Shown piece after piece: positions 26,973-36,616 of a stretch of DNA of 64,000 nucleotides. The DNA lies in contig NZ_CP013118.1 of the NCBI RefSeq assembly GCF_001443605.1, positions 1,685,501 to 1,749,500 of the forward strand, in the 5' to 3' direction. Under the pieces are notes generated by a model. The model was not told the origin of the DNA. It made no database searches and was given only the letters and a program-made list of their open reading frames with translations. A program made the translations under genes and the position numbers. This DNA is from Salinivirga cyanobacteriivorans. Lineage in GTDB: Bacteria > Bacteroidota > Bacteroidia > Bacteroidales > Salinivirgaceae. Each line of letters begins with the position of its first letter. Within the stretch, counting starts at the first letter, position 1.

Positions 26973-29615
26973 ATGAAAAACCTCACCTTTTTACTGATTG
27001 CACTTTCCTTTTGCTTTGCCAACAATGGCTTAGCTCAAAGCTACAATGTAATATTTAAAACGAAAACCAAAGATTTTAATCTAAGTCAGGTTAATAAGAA
27101 GTTTAAGTTGGACCCGCTATTTCCAGCCCACTATAAAAATGCACAAAAAAGCAATGGAAGCAGACTGGCTAATATATTCAGCATTTCAACCGCCTCGAAA
27201 ACAGAACAAATACAGATCATAAAACAACTCAACCAACTACCAGAAATTATTTATGCCGTTGAAAAACCCACGGTATATTTATTCGATACCACAAACGACC
27301 CTTCAATAAGTCAGCAGTACTATCTTGGTGCAATAAATGCTTTTGCTGCATGGGATATTGAGCAGGGCGATTCCACCACCGTATTAGGCATTATTGATAC
27401 AGGAACAGATTTTACGCACGATGACTTAAACACGAAGGTCCATCGCAATTATGCCGATCCTGTAAACGGTATAGACGATGACCTGGATGGATTTGTTGAC
27501 AATTTTAATGGATGGGATTTGAGTGAAAACAACAATAACCCACAGGCAGATATTAACGGTCATGGGGTAAAAGTAGCAGGTATTGCAGCCGCTGCAGCGA
27601 ATAACAATATTGGCATTGCCGGGGCCGGGCGCGACATTAGTTACCTACCCATAAAGGTTATGAACAGCAACGGAGAATTGAATACGGCCTGGGAAGGCAT
27701 TGTATACGCTGCGGATCATGGTGTAGATGTGGCCGTATGCTCATGGGGTGGTTTGGTTGAATCTCCCTTTGCCCGCGACATTATTGAATATGCTGTTTAT
27801 GACAAAGATATGGTAATTGTTGCTGCAGCCGGCAACAACGATAATGAAGAGTTATTTTATCCCGCGGCTTACAAAGAAGTAATTTCGGTAGCTGCAACCA
27901 ATCAAAATGATCAGAAGTGGGCAGGCTCATCTTACGGTTATTATGTAGACCTCTCAGCTCCCGGTCAGGATATTTACTCAACAGCCCTCGGCAACAATTA
28001 TAGTAGTGGCTCCGGCACTTCTTATGCTGCACCATCGGTTGGTGCAATTGCCGCACTGGTAAGGCATCAGCGGCCCCATCTGAATACATTTCAGGTAATG
28101 CAACAAATTATTAATTCAACCTACTTCTTAGATACGATTCCCCAAAACGTGATTTATAGCAATAAACTTGGGAGCGGAAGGCTTGACGCCTATAAAGCTC
28201 TTTCAGACACCATGATAAGTGGCGTTGACATTTCCGAAATGCACACCCATGGATCAACAGCGGCAGGTGATACAATACACATGCGAGGCATATTGACAAA
28301 CCATTTGCAAAGTGCCGCCATCTCTATAGAAGTTGAGTCTCTATCCGATTTTGCTTCTCTATTAACAACATCATTGAATGCCGGGATCCTAAATACCGGC
28401 GAATCGTTCTCAATAGAAAATAATGAGGTGCCTGTTATTCTTCATGATGACATACCATTCGATGAAAAAATCACCATAAAATTCCGCATTAATGACGGCC
28501 AAAAATCATACAACCGCTATTTCTCATTCTATGCCAATCAGTCGTACATTGACCTCACCCGCCAGCAGCTGAACATGACAGTTCCCGCAAATGGGCGACT
28601 GGGCTTTAATAGAATGAGTCCATTGCAGGGGAACGGCATCTGGCTGGATAACTACACCAATATGGTATGGGAGGCCGGATTGATTTATGGTAACAGCACA
28701 AATGAAGTAATCAGCACTTTCATAGGAGCCACAGGATTACAAACCCTTAGTATTGCCGACACAGCATATTTTGGAGCAGATAGTTTAACAATTCATGCGG
28801 CAATGATTGACACCAATAAAACAAGCCTTATGCAAATAAAAACTTTGCAAAAAATAAATATTGTCAACTCTCCGGAGTTAGCATCTACCATATTTATTTC
28901 TTATGCCTTTATCAACAAAAGCGAAAAGACCTATAACGACTTTCATGCAGGCTTATTTTTCGACTGGGATTTAATAAACGCAACGACCAACCACATGTAC
29001 TTTGACAATAACAATCAAATTGCATATTGTGAAAACACTTTGGAAGGCAGCATGCTTACCGGAATTAAAATCCATAACCAGCCATTTCATCACTATGCTT
29101 TCGAGCTAAAAGAAGACACTGAAGGCATAAACATCACAGACGGGTTCACTAATGAGGAAAGGTGGTTTGCACTTTCAAATGAGCGACAGGAAGCTGGTTC
29201 AGCCTCTGGAGATGATGTGGCGCATCTTGTTGGTACAGAAGGCATGACTTTAAATCCAGGCGACACTATTTCTACGACTTTTATTCTCACGGCCGGATTT
29301 CACCTTTCAAATATCATCACAAACATCAATGAAGCCGAGAATTATTTATCCGGCAGCACATCTATAACACAACCAGTGACAAAAACCGGATTAACCATAT
29401 ATCCCCAGCCAGCTGAAACAGAAGTAAAAATATCATGTGACAGTTACATGCGCCGAATAGAAATATACAACCTGAACGGAAAACCAGAGAAGCAACTCAA
29501 CCTACATACAAAACAATACTTACTTCATACAGAAGACCTTGTAAAAGGCATCTATGTTGTAAAAGCATACACTGCTGGCGGAGCCGTTAAAAACTCAAAA
29601 CTTGTGATACAGTAA
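26973..29615 (+). CDS. Secreted subtilisin-like protease (S8) with T9SS sorting domain
   Basis: An 880-residue exported serine protease. A signal peptide precedes a short propeptide-like region. The catalytic triad is complete: Asp142 (IIDTGTDFTHDD), His197 (NGHGVKVAG) and Ser350 (GTSYAAPSVGA). A long beta-rich region (about 410-800) follows. The last 75 residues form a type A C-terminal sorting domain (LTIYPQPAETEV, then the LNGK and GIYVVKAY phrases), which directs type IX secretion and usually attachment to the surface glycolipid. Its likely job is extracellular protein degradation. It is monocistronic, ending 12 bp before the convergent rfbD. Confidence 0.95.
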   Translation: MKNLTFLLIALSFCFANNGLAQSYNVIFKTKTKDFNLSQVNKKFKLDPLFPAHYKNAQKSNGSRLANIFSISTASKTEQIQIIKQLNQLPEIIYAVEKPTVYLFDTTNDPSISQQYYLGAINAFAAWDIEQGDSTTVLGIIDTGTDFTHDDLNTKVHRNYADPVNGIDDDLDGFVDNFNGWDLSENNNNPQADINGHGVKVAGIAAAAANNNIGIAGAGRDISYLPIKVMNSNGELNTAWEGIVYAADHGVDVAVCSWGGLVESPFARDIIEYAVYDKDMVIVAAAGNNDNEELFYPAAYKEVISVAATNQNDQKWAGSSYGYYVDLSAPGQDIYSTALGNNYSSGSGTSYAAPSVGAIAALVRHQRPHLNTFQVMQQIINSTYFLDTIPQNVIYSNKLGSGRLDAYKALSDTMISGVDISEMHTHGSTAAGDTIHMRGILTNHLQSAAISIEVESLSDFASLLTTSLNAGILNTGESFSIENNEVPVILHDDIPFDEKITIKFRINDGQKSYNRYFSFYANQSYIDLTRQQLNMTVPANGRLGFNRMSPLQGNGIWLDNYTNMVWEAGLIYGNSTNEVISTFIGATGLQTLSIADTAYFGADSLTIHAAMIDTNKTSLMQIKTLQKINIVNSPELASTIFISYAFINKSEKTYNDFHAGLFFDWDLINATTNHMYFDNNNQIAYCENTLEGSMLTGIKIHNQPFHHYAFELKEDTEGINITDGFTNEERWFALSNERQEAGSASGDDVAHLVGTEGMTLNPGDTISTTFILTAGFHLSNIITNINEAENYLSGSTSITQPVTKTGLTIYPQPAETEVKISCDSYMRRIEIYNLNGKPEKQLNLHTKQYLLHTEDLVKGIYVVKAYTAGGAVKNSKLVIQ

Positions 29616-29627
29616 TCCGGCATTAGC

Positions 29628-30509
29628 TTATTTTGATTTTTTAAGCACTTTAATACAATTTGCAAGACTTGCTTCCCAATGCGGAATTGCGATATGAAAC
29701 TGGTTTTTAATTTTTCGTTTATCGAGCACACTGTAATGCGGACGTTTTGCGGGTGTGGGATAATCACTGGTGGGTATTGGATTTACTTTCACACGGTTTT
29801 TTGCGATTTGCTGAATTTTCAGAGCAAAATCGAACCATGAGCAAACGCCTTCATTGGTGAAATGATATATACCCCTCGCAAAATCATCATCATTAAAATA
29901 TTGAATCGTTATAGCATTAATAGCATCGGCTAAATCACCTGCATAAGTTGGACTGCCAACCTGGTCGTCAATTACACCTAGTTGCTTACGTTCCTCCCCC
30001 AGCCTCAGCATGGTTTTTACAAAATTTTTACCATACTCAGAATATAGCCATGCAGTGCGTATTATAATGGCATTGCTGTATGTTTTTTGGATGGATTCTT
30101 CGCCAAGTGCCTTGGTCTCCCCGTAAAAATTCACCGGCCTTATGGGATCGTTTTCTATATATGGTCGAAAACCTTCCCCGCTAAAGACATAATCTGTAGA
30201 TATGTGTATTAAAAATGTATCAAACATTTTACATTTCTCTGCCAACACAAGCGGGCCTTTCTGATTTACTTTAAGAGCCATCTCCTTTTCGTTCTCGGCA
30301 TTATCAACATCTGTATATGCAGAGCAATTAATAAGCACATCAGGCCGAATCTCCTGCAATTTTTCCTCGACTTGCCGGCGTGAGATAATATCCAGTTCAT
30401 CAATATCAAGACCCACCACATTAAAGTGATTGTTATGCAGCAGAGCTTCTTTAACTTTTCGCCCTAATTGGCCATTGACACCAGAAATCAATATTGTTTT
30501 TTTAGGCAT
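29628..30509 (-). CDS. rfbD: dTDP-4-dehydrorhamnose reductase
   Basis: Last step of dTDP-L-rhamnose synthesis, an NAD(P)H-dependent extended SDR of 293 residues. The Rossmann motif ISGVNGQLGRKV, the STDYVFSG segment and the catalytic YGETKALGE (YxxxK) are present. The ATG at 30509 overlaps the end of rfbC by 8 bp (ATGCCTAA), supporting translational coupling. A longer upstream frame would add 19 residues lying inside rfbC and is rejected. It ends the minus-strand nucleotide-sugar operon. Confidence 0.95.
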   Translation of the reverse strand: MPKKTILISGVNGQLGRKVKEALLHNNHFNVVGLDIDELDIISRRQVEEKLQEIRPDVLINCSAYTDVDNAENEKEMALKVNQKGPLVLAEKCKMFDTFLIHISTDYVFSGEGFRPYIENDPIRPVNFYGETKALGEESIQKTYSNAIIIRTAWLYSEYGKNFVKTMLRLGEERKQLGVIDDQVGSPTYAGDLADAINAITIQYFNDDDFARGIYHFTNEGVCSWFDFALKIQQIAKNRVKVNPIPTSDYPTPAKRPHYSVLDKRKIKNQFHIAIPHWEASLANCIKVLKKSK

Positions 30510-31062
30510 GAAACTCAAATTTATTGACACATTTATTAAAAGCAGGGTGCACTTTATCCTTATCACTCAAACGTGCTTCATCATATGTAATACCCCAATC
30601 GATATTGAGTTCGGCATCGAAGGGATTAATTCCTCCTTCAGCTTCGGGATGATAATAGGCATCGCACTTATATTGTACCAGCGCTGTTTCGCTCAATACT
30701 GCATAACCATGTGCAAACCCTTTTGGAACCAGAAGTTGTTTGTGATTTTCTTTAGTAAGCTTAACACTGAACCAACGTCCAAAAGTTGGTGATCCTTTGC
30801 GTAAATCAACAGCCACATCGTTTATCTCCCCCTCAATGGCCCTTATAAGCTTACTTTGCGCGAAAGGTGGATGCTGATAATGCAATCCACGCAATACGCC
30901 TCGCTGACTCATGGCCTGATTGTCCTGCACAAAGTCATAATGAAGACCCTGCTTCTCAAAGGCTTGCTTATTGTATGATTCATAAAAATATCCGCGCTCA
31001 TCTCCGAATATTTTTGGTTCTATAATTAACAAATCGGAGATGGGTGTTTCAATAATTTTCAT
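30502..31062 (-). CDS. rfbC: dTDP-4-dehydrorhamnose 3,5-epimerase
   Basis: A cupin-fold epimerase of 186 residues acting between the dehydratase and reductase of the rhamnose pathway. Family hallmarks are ERGYFYESY near residue 23, the RGLHYQ segment with the catalytic His near residue 61, and VPKGFAHGY near residue 116. It lies 3 bp after rfbA and overlaps rfbD by 8 bp, so it is a firm member of the operon. Confidence 0.96.
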   Translation of the reverse strand: MKIIETPISDLLIIEPKIFGDERGYFYESYNKQAFEKQGLHYDFVQDNQAMSQRGVLRGLHYQHPPFAQSKLIRAIEGEINDVAVDLRKGSPTFGRWFSVKLTKENHKQLLVPKGFAHGYAVLSETALVQYKCDAYYHPEAEGGINPFDAELNIDWGITYDEARLSDKDKVHPAFNKCVNKFEFHA

Positions 31063-31065
31063 GTA

Positions 31066-31938
31066 TTAACTGTTTTTCCTGGCTACTTCAAATAAATATT
31101 CGCCATACTGGTTCTTCTTAAGCTCTTCAGCCAATTTTAACAATTGCGCTCTGTCGATAAATCCTTTTTTATAGGCAATTTCCTCAATGCAGGCAATCTT
31201 CAGGCCCTGACGCTGTTCTATGGTTTCTACATAGTTAGATGCATTATGCAGGCTCTCATGCGTGCCGGTATCGAGCCAGGCAAAGCCTCGACCAAGCAAT
31301 TCCACATTAAGTTTCCCCTCTTTGAGGTACATTCTGTTCAGGTCGGTAATTTCCAGTTCTCCCCTGGCTGAAGGCTTCAACGCTTTAGCTTTTTCTACCA
31401 CGGTATTGTCATAAAAATATAAGCCGGTAACCGCATAGTTCGACTTAGGTTTTTCCGGCTTCTCCTCAATACTGAGCACATGGCCGTGTTCGTCGAATTC
31501 TGCCACCCCATATCGTTGCGGATCTTTCACATAGTAACCAAAAACAGTAGCTCCCTGCTGGCGCTCCACAGCGTTACGCAGGATACCTGAAAAGCCGTAT
31601 CCATAAAAAATATTATCGCCAAGTATCAGACAAGCCTGATCATTCCCAATAAATTCATCACCAATAATAAAAGCCTGAGCGAGGCCATCGGGTGATGGTT
31701 GCTCTGCATATTGAATATTTAATCCATACTGGCTGCCATCTTCAAATAAATTCTGATACAACGGTAAATCCCGGGGTGTTGAAATTATAAGAATATCTTT
31801 TATACCTGCCAGCATCAGCACCGACAAAGGGTAATAAATCATTGGCTTATCGTAAACCGGAATGATTTGTTTTGAGATACTTTTAGTAATAGGATAAAGC
31901 CTGGTGCCGGCGCCACCGGCCAGAATAATACCTTTCAT
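31066..31938 (-). CDS. rfbA: Glucose-1-phosphate thymidylyltransferase
   Basis: A 290-residue nucleotidyltransferase making dTDP-glucose from dTTP and glucose-1-phosphate, the entry to dTDP-rhamnose. The opening [16 protein letters not shown] contains the nucleotide-binding GGx[12 protein letters not shown] and [16 protein letters not shown] are typical of RmlA. The length is normal. It is 34 bp downstream of the decarboxylase gene and 3 bp upstream of rfbC. No rfbB (dTDP-glucose 4,6-dehydratase) is present in this window, so the pathway must draw that enzyme from elsewhere. Confidence 0.96.
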   Translation of the reverse strand: MKGIILAGGAGTRLYPITKSISKQIIPVYDKPMIYYPLSVLMLAGIKDILIISTPRDLPLYQNLFEDGSQYGLNIQYAEQPSPDGLAQAFIIGDEFIGNDQACLILGDNIFYGYGFSGILRNAVERQQGATVFGYYVKDPQRYGVAEFDEHGHVLSIEEKPEKPKSNYAVTGLYFYDNTVVEKAKALKPSARGELEITDLNRMYLKEGKLNVELLGRGFAWLDTGTHESLHNASNYVETIEQRQGLKIACIEEIAYKKGFIDRAQLLKLAEELKKNQYGEYLFEVARKNS

Positions 31939-31972
31939 TTTATTGCGGTTTAAATTTTTTAAATACTGTATT

Positions 31973-32932
31973 TTACCAGGTATCGAAATTACCTGATTTC
32001 AATAGATTATCAAAATAAGTAATTGTTTTTTCAAGTCCTTGTCTGAGCGCAACTTCAGGTTCCCAGCCACTAAGTAATTCGTGGGCTTTTGAAATATCGG
32101 GTCGCCTCTGAATAGGGTCATCATCGGGTTTTGGAAGGTTCACAACTTTAGACGCTGAACCGGTCATCTCAATTACCATATCTGCCAGTTCTTTTATTGT
32201 AAACTCTCCCGGGTTGCCCACATTGATTGGTCCAGTAATTTCATCATCGGTCTTCATCATTCGAATCATACCTTCAACCAAATCATCCACATACTGAAAG
32301 CTGCGGGTTTGGCTACCATCGCCATAAATAGTGATATCCTGGTTTTGAAGCGCCTGGATAATGAAATTTGAAATTACACGACCATCGCTTGGGTGCATAC
32401 GCGGGCCGTAGGTATTAAAAATCCTGATAATTTTTATGCGCACTTTATTTTGTATATGGTAATCCATAAACAGCGTTTCAGCACATCGCTTACCTTCGTC
32501 ATAGCATGATCTGCGACCAATAGGATTTACATGTCCCCAATAATCTTCAGTTTGTGGATGCACGTGGGGGTCACCGTAAACCTCTGAGGTAGATGCCTGC
32601 AGTATTGGTGCTTTTATGCGTTTAGCAAGGCCCAGCATGTTGATTGCACCCATAACAGATGTTTTTACTGTTTTAATGGGATTATACTGATAGTGTATTG
32701 GAGAGGCAGGACAGGCCAGATTGTAAATTTCATCCACTTCTGCATAATATGAGGCTGTTACATCGTGTCTGACTACTTCAAAAAACGGGTTGTCCATCAA
32801 ATGCAATATATTACGCTTATCGCCTGTAAAATAATTATCGAGGGAAATAACTTCATAACCATCATTCAATAGTCTTTCACACAAATGTGATCCCACAAAA
32901 CCGGCACCACCGGTAACAAGTGCTTTTTTCAT
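31973..32932 (-). CDS. uxs: UDP-glucuronate decarboxylase (UDP-xylose synthase type)
   Basis: A 319-residue extended SDR making UDP-xylose from UDP-glucuronate. Markers are [27 protein letters not shown], the [10 protein letters not shown] loop and the UXS signature [14 protein letters not shown], with the YxxxK catalytic pair. The ATG at 32932 gives MKKALVTGG; an ATG at 32938 is possible. It heads the operon in the slot where rfbB is often found, but its signature is not that of a dTDP-glucose dehydratase. UDP-xylose would feed glycan synthesis alongside rhamnose. Confidence 0.9.
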   Translation of the reverse strand: MKKALVTGGAGFVGSHLCERLLNDGYEVISLDNYFTGDKRNILHLMDNPFFEVVRHDVTASYYAEVDEIYNLACPASPIHYQYNPIKTVKTSVMGAINMLGLAKRIKAPILQASTSEVYGDPHVHPQTEDYWGHVNPIGRRSCYDEGKRCAETLFMDYHIQNKVRIKIIRIFNTYGPRMHPSDGRVISNFIIQALQNQDITIYGDGSQTRSFQYVDDLVEGMIRMMKTDDEITGPINVGNPGEFTIKELADMVIEMTGSASKVVNLPKPDDDPIQRRPDISKAHELLSGWEPEVALRQGLEKTITYFDNLLKSGNFDTW

Positions 32933-32942
32933 ATGCATATTT

Positions 32943-33113
32943 TTAATTCTCAATGGTCATTACCTGTCCCGATACCAATCGGGATGGAACTCGCCATGAA
33001 AAGCCCAATTTAACCCACATATTGTTTGGAAGTTCAATATAATCATGCGCGTGTACTTCGACATGCTCAGCATTAATGTGTTCCGCCAGCCGGCGAATTA
33101 TGGCTCGGTTCAT
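32943..33113 (-). CDS. Possible small protein upstream of uxs
   Basis: A 56-codon open frame with ATG at 33113, ending 10 bp before the uxs start, so it could be the first gene of that operon. The product begins [14 protein letters not shown] and has charged helical and aromatic stretches ([12 protein letters not shown]). Its last part reads through a short palindrome (TCCCGAT/ATCGGGA, 32967-32984). I do not recognise a family. It may be a leader peptide, a small protein or a gene remnant. Support is position and codon composition only. Confidence 0.35.
   Translation of the reverse strand: MNRAIIRRLAEHINAEHVEVHAHDYIELPNNMWVKLGFSWRVPSRLVSGQVMTIEN
32967..32984. repeat. Short palindrome TCCCGAT-ACCA-ATCGGGA
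   Basis: A perfect seven-base-pair stem with four-base loop just upstream of the nucleotide-sugar operon. It resembles REP-like intergenic palindromes. Only one copy was noticed in this window. Confidence 0.45.
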
Positions 33114-33201
33114 AAAAATTTGTAATTCATTTCAAATTATAAAACAATCTGGCTTCAAAATTAAGGCTTTTAAGATATTTTTTACGCTAAAAGCAAAAAA
33201 A

Positions 33202-33223
33202 AGACTGACTTAAAAGCCAGTCT
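33202..33223 (-). terminator. Intrinsic terminator of the DUF4878 gene
   Basis: AGACTGACTT and AAGCCAGTCT form a stem with one mismatch or wobble. On the minus strand it is followed by eight T. It lies 20 bp beyond the stop of the DUF4878 lipoprotein gene. Confidence 0.8.
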
Positions 33224-33243
33224 CTTTGCAATTGCATACTCAA

Positions 33244-33642
33244 TTATTTTCCGACGGTCAGCATCCAGGCTCCGTCAACCATTACTAATTTGGAATTGGC
33301 AGGTTCTTTAGCTCCGTTTCCATACTCTACCTCGGCCTGAACAGTACAGGTTTTACCATCTTCAGAAATTTCTTCTTTTACGATACTAACCGCTTTTATT
33401 CCGCCCTTTTTCTCAATTTGCCCCTTACTCATTTCAAGTATCTTCTTGAGTTTTTCCCGATCTTCGTCGGTCATCTCATCTCCATTGGTATCCAATTTAT
33501 CGATTACGTAATCGTACTCTCCATCGGCAAGGCTAAAATATACTTTCTCGGTAATATCGCCGGGTGTTTCGTCGCCACCACAGGCAAAAAACATTGTAGC
33601 AGCAGCTACAAAAATCGTTAATAGAAATTCTAATTTTTTCAT
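33244..33642 (-). CDS. DUF4878 (NTF2-like) lipoprotein
   Basis: A 132-residue lipoprotein with lipobox FFAC near residue 21. The mature part, with a helical acidic stretch (MTDEDREKLKKILEM) and closing strands (NSKLVMVDGAWMLTV), fits the small NTF2-like DUF4878 fold common in Bacteroidetes. No catalytic role is known. The upstream YiiX-like hydrolase gene ends 10 bp before its start, so the two are probably one transcript ending at the terminator. Confidence 0.88.
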   Translation of the reverse strand: MKKLEFLLTIFVAAATMFFACGGDETPGDITEKVYFSLADGEYDYVIDKLDTNGDEMTDEDREKLKKILEMSKGQIEKKGGIKAVSIVKEEISEDGKTCTVQAEVEYGNGAKEPANSKLVMVDGAWMLTVGK

Positions 33643-33652
33643 AGGTATAAAT

Positions 33653-34282
33653 TTAGTTATTGGGGAATGAATAAATATGTTGAATTTTCGAATTCTTCAA
33701 TATTGTTCCGGGAAATATTATCGGGATGCGCCTGGGAAAGATCAGGGAATCCATGTTTCCCGCCAGAATATCGATACCACATCCACGATATGCATTGCGA
33801 ACCAATTCAGTACAATATAGTTTCGACGAATCGTGCAAGTCATAAGCGTCATCGAATTCCACTCTGGCATTATGAACCCGGTCAATGTAACCGCTAATTT
33901 TTTCCTTTTGCGATGCATTAAGCTTTATGCGGAAAATAGCACCTGCAGAGGCATTTTTATAGTGCCAAAACGCTTTCAGAGGTTCCATTTTCACAGTATT
34001 GTCAGCTTTATTTTCTGCAGGAACAGCATGCAAAATTACACAACCGCTATCTTCTTTAATATGTGCTATTCCGATATGAGAATATCTCACACTACCATCG
34101 GCAGCTAAAACGACATAACTTTCAATGCTTTTTCCACGTCTAAAAACCAAATCACCTTCATTTAAAGCAGGCAAAGCACTAAAGTCATCATCACAATTAG
34201 CTATACGGAAAGAATCTAAAGAGGTAACTGCAGATATCTCCCAAAAAGCCAACATTGCGAGTATAATGAAAATTGGGTTCAT
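33653..34282 (-). CDS. YiiX/YebB-like permuted papain-fold cysteine hydrolase
   Basis: A 209-residue exported protein of the permuted NlpC/P60 (C92, YiiX-like) superfamily. Its markers are EGDLVFRRG near residue 42, the catalytic His in RYSHIGIAH near residue 68 and the catalytic Cys in LYCTELVRNAY near residue 158. That order, His before Cys, is the permuted arrangement. Family members cleave amide or lipid bonds at the envelope; the substrate here is unknown. A signal peptide is present, though short. It lies 10 bp upstream of the DUF4878 gene. Confidence 0.85.
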   Translation of the reverse strand: MNPIFIILAMLAFWEISAVTSLDSFRIANCDDDFSALPALNEGDLVFRRGKSIESYVVLAADGSVRYSHIGIAHIKEDSGCVILHAVPAENKADNTVKMEPLKAFWHYKNASAGAIFRIKLNASQKEKISGYIDRVHNARVEFDDAYDLHDSSKLYCTELVRNAYRGCGIDILAGNMDSLIFPRRIPIIFPGTILKNSKIQHIYSFPNN

Positions 34283-34391
34283 TCATTGGATTTAGGGTAA
34301 AGATAGTAAAAATAAAATTGACCCACCTGAAAAATAAGTAGTTAACAATTAATTAAAAATCAAACAAATGTACACACTATTAGCATATAAA

Positions 34392-35102
34392 CTAAAGATA
34401 AAATGGCTTTGTGAGTTGCTTATAAGCATCACTATATTGATGCCGGCCAAATTCCTCAATAATCAGCTCATTTGCCTGGTACAGAATTTTGGTTTGATTA
34501 AGCTCGACTAAAATGCGGTGGGGTGCCTTTGAGGGGGTTGGTTTCACATATGTCAACGCAGAAACAAAAAAACCATTTTTCTGAGCTATTGTTTTCAAAT
34601 CAGGAAATGTTGCAGCTGGCAAAATCATAGATAAACGTCCACTTTCGTATAACAAAGCTGCTGCACCTTCTATTATTTCAGACAAACCCAGGGATTCATT
34701 GTGCCGGGCAACAGCCCTTTCCTTTTGCTCGGGTTTCAGGGTACTGTTATAAAAAGGCGGATTGGTAATGATGTGATCGAAACGCTGTGTACTATTTTCA
34801 GAAAAAGAACTGAACTCAATCAAATGCAAATTAATTCGTTCACTCCAGGCACATGCCTGTACATTCTCTTTTGCTTGGTTAAATGCCTCGTTGTCAACCT
34901 CAATAGCATCGATGCTGGCAGTAACATTGCGCTGCGCTGCCATAATTGCTATAAGTCCGGTTCCGGTACCCACATCCAGTATTTTCGATGAACCAGAAAG
35001 ATTTGCCCAAGCACCGACCAATACTCCGTCAGTGCCAACTTTCATGGCAGTACGATCCTGGTTAATTGTAAACTGTTTAAAACGAAACCACTGATTAGCC
35101 AT
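34392..35102 (-). CDS. trmN6: tRNA1(Val) adenine-N6-methyltransferase
   Basis: A 236-residue SAM-dependent enzyme (YfiC family) that methylates A37 of valine tRNA. The SAM-binding motif DVGTGTGLIAIMAA near residue 42 and the N6-adenine motif IITNPPFYNSTL near residue 112 are present, with the characteristic N-terminal FRFKQFTI. It follows the TIGR02757 gene by 3 bp, so both form a small operon. The product is complete. Confidence 0.92.
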   Translation of the reverse strand: MANQWFRFKQFTINQDRTAMKVGTDGVLVGAWANLSGSSKILDVGTGTGLIAIMAAQRNVTASIDAIEVDNEAFNQAKENVQACAWSERINLHLIEFSSFSENSTQRFDHIITNPPFYNSTLKPEQKERAVARHNESLGLSEIIEGAAALLYESGRLSMILPAATFPDLKTIAQKNGFFVSALTYVKPTPSKAPHRILVELNQTKILYQANELIIEEFGRHQYSDAYKQLTKPFYL

Positions 35103-35105
35103 TGA

Positions 35106-35885
35106 TTAAAATTTTTCGAAGATACCCAGTCCAAATAGCGCAAAATCATATTTAGCAGGATCTTCCGCATCAAACTCCTGTAGTACTTTTGAAACCTCTT
35201 CCACCGCTCGCCAATCGTTTGATCTGCGGGTTAAAATACCCAACTTGCGACTAATACGGGCTGTGTGCACATCGAGTGGTAAATACAGGGCCGATGGTTT
35301 GACAAACTGCCACAAACCAAAATCAACTCCCCTGTTATCGTTCCGTACCATCCATCGCAACATCATATTCATTCGCTTCGCTGCTGAACCTTTTGCAGGA
35401 TTAGACAAATGCTTCTGGGTCCGACCCGGTTTTTTATATTGAAAGAAACGGCAATGAAACGTTACGAGCAGGTCATACACATTTCCCTTTTCTTCATAAA
35501 ATCTTTTAAAACTATTTCCAAGCGTACCATAATCGTTTATTAGTTTTTGCAAAGCCCCAATAAAATATACAAGATCGGTATCCTTAAAGGTACGGTATAT
35601 AAATTTCTTCAGGCGGGCAAAATCATCCTGGCCTGCAAATTTCACAAACTCGTAAGGAGAATGCTCCATAAGTTGCATCATCTCCATGCCTTTTTTTACA
35701 ATCATGGGTCGTTGCCCCCAGGCTATTGTAGCTGCCAGGAATGCTGCAATTTCAATATCGTTTTGTTCAGAAAATTGATGGGGCACAGCAATAGGATCAT
35801 CTTCAATAAATTCGGGTCTGTTGTATTGCTCATATTTCTCTTCAAGCAATTCTTTTATCAACAGTCTGGTAGCTTCATTTGTCAT
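35106..35885 (-). CDS. TIGR02757 family protein (DUF2400)
   Basis: A 259-residue cytoplasmic protein of the Bacteroidetes-rich TIGR02757/DUF2400 family. Recognisable phrases are EIAAFLAATIAWGQRPMIVK near residue 47 and the LPLDVHTARISRKLG segment near residue 205, whose helix-hairpin-helix-like look recalls DNA glycosylases. No function is established. It is 3 bp from trmN6 and divergent from the LysE-type gene. The length is normal for the family. Confidence 0.9.
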   Translation of the reverse strand: MTNEATRLLIKELLEEKYEQYNRPEFIEDDPIAVPHQFSEQNDIEIAAFLAATIAWGQRPMIVKKGMEMMQLMEHSPYEFVKFAGQDDFARLKKFIYRTFKDTDLVYFIGALQKLINDYGTLGNSFKRFYEEKGNVYDLLVTFHCRFFQYKKPGRTQKHLSNPAKGSAAKRMNMMLRWMVRNDNRGVDFGLWQFVKPSALYLPLDVHTARISRKLGILTRRSNDWRAVEEVSKVLQEFDAEDPAKYDFALFGLGIFEKF

Positions 35886-35947
35886 TTATATAAATAGTTT
35901 TCTCTTTAGTGCAATTTTAATTATTTTTGAATCTTTTTAAAAGATTT

Positions 35948-36616
35948 ATGGAAGAAGCCGTAGCTCCAGTAATATTATTTTTAAAAGGCATAGTCATTGG
36001 CCTTGCTGTATCGGTTCCCATGGGCCCTATTGGTGTGTTGTGTGTACAAAAAACCATTAATAAAGGAAGAGTTCATGGAATGCTTTCCGGTTTTGGTGCA
36101 GCATTTGCCGATACTGTTTTTGCCATTATTGCTGTTTTTGGATTAACTGTAACTAAAAATTTCCTGCTTGAATACCGATTGGAACTACAAATTTTAGGTG
36201 TTATTGTGCTTTTAGGTCTTGGTACAAAAATTTTCTTTTCAAACCCGATTACTCAAATCCGCCGAAGAGCCAGGAATAAACGTCAGGGCATTTTTGGTGA
36301 CTTTATTTCAGTTTTTTTCCTTACGTTAAGTAATCCATTAACAGTACTGTTTTTCGGTGCTACAATTGCTGCCCTTAGTATACACGATACTGACCACTAC
36401 TTTGTATCGCAGTTGATACTGGTGGGTGGAATCAGTGCAGGTGCCATGAGTTGGTGGATAAGCCTAACCTCAATTGTAAATCTTTTCCGCCACCGTTTCA
36501 GACTTAAGCAACTTTGGTGGATTAATAAAATATCGGGTATTGTTATACTCACATTAACCATCGTTGCAGCTATTCTTTTGGTTTTGCGCCACTTTGGGCA
36601 GGTTGACGGTTTATAA
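35948..36616 (+). CDS. LysE-family exporter
   Basis: A 222-residue inner-membrane transporter with six predicted helices and the family motif [16 protein letters not shown] near residue 24. LysE proteins export amino acids or related small molecules; the substrate here is unknown. I used the ATG at 35948. A TTG seven codons upstream lies inside a TATTTTTG sequence (35922-35929) that fits the Bacteroidetes -7 box and argues for the shorter form. Its 3' end overlaps the convergent ATPase gene by 47 bp. Confidence 0.88.
   Translation: MEEAVAPVILFLKGIVIGLAVSVPMGPIGVLCVQKTINKGRVHGMLSGFGAAFADTVFAIIAVFGLTVTKNFLLEYRLELQILGVIVLLGLGTKIFFSNPITQIRRRARNKRQGIFGDFISVFFLTLSNPLTVLFFGATIAALSIHDTDHYFVSQLILVGGISAGAMSWWISLTSIVNLFRHRFRLKQLWWINKISGIVILTLTIVAAILLVLRHFGQVDGL

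Noticed and set aside
31973..32932. Calling the first gene of the nucleotide-sugar operon rfbB
   Set aside because: The [10 protein letters not shown] signature is that of UDP-glucuronate decarboxylases, not dTDP-glucose dehydratases.
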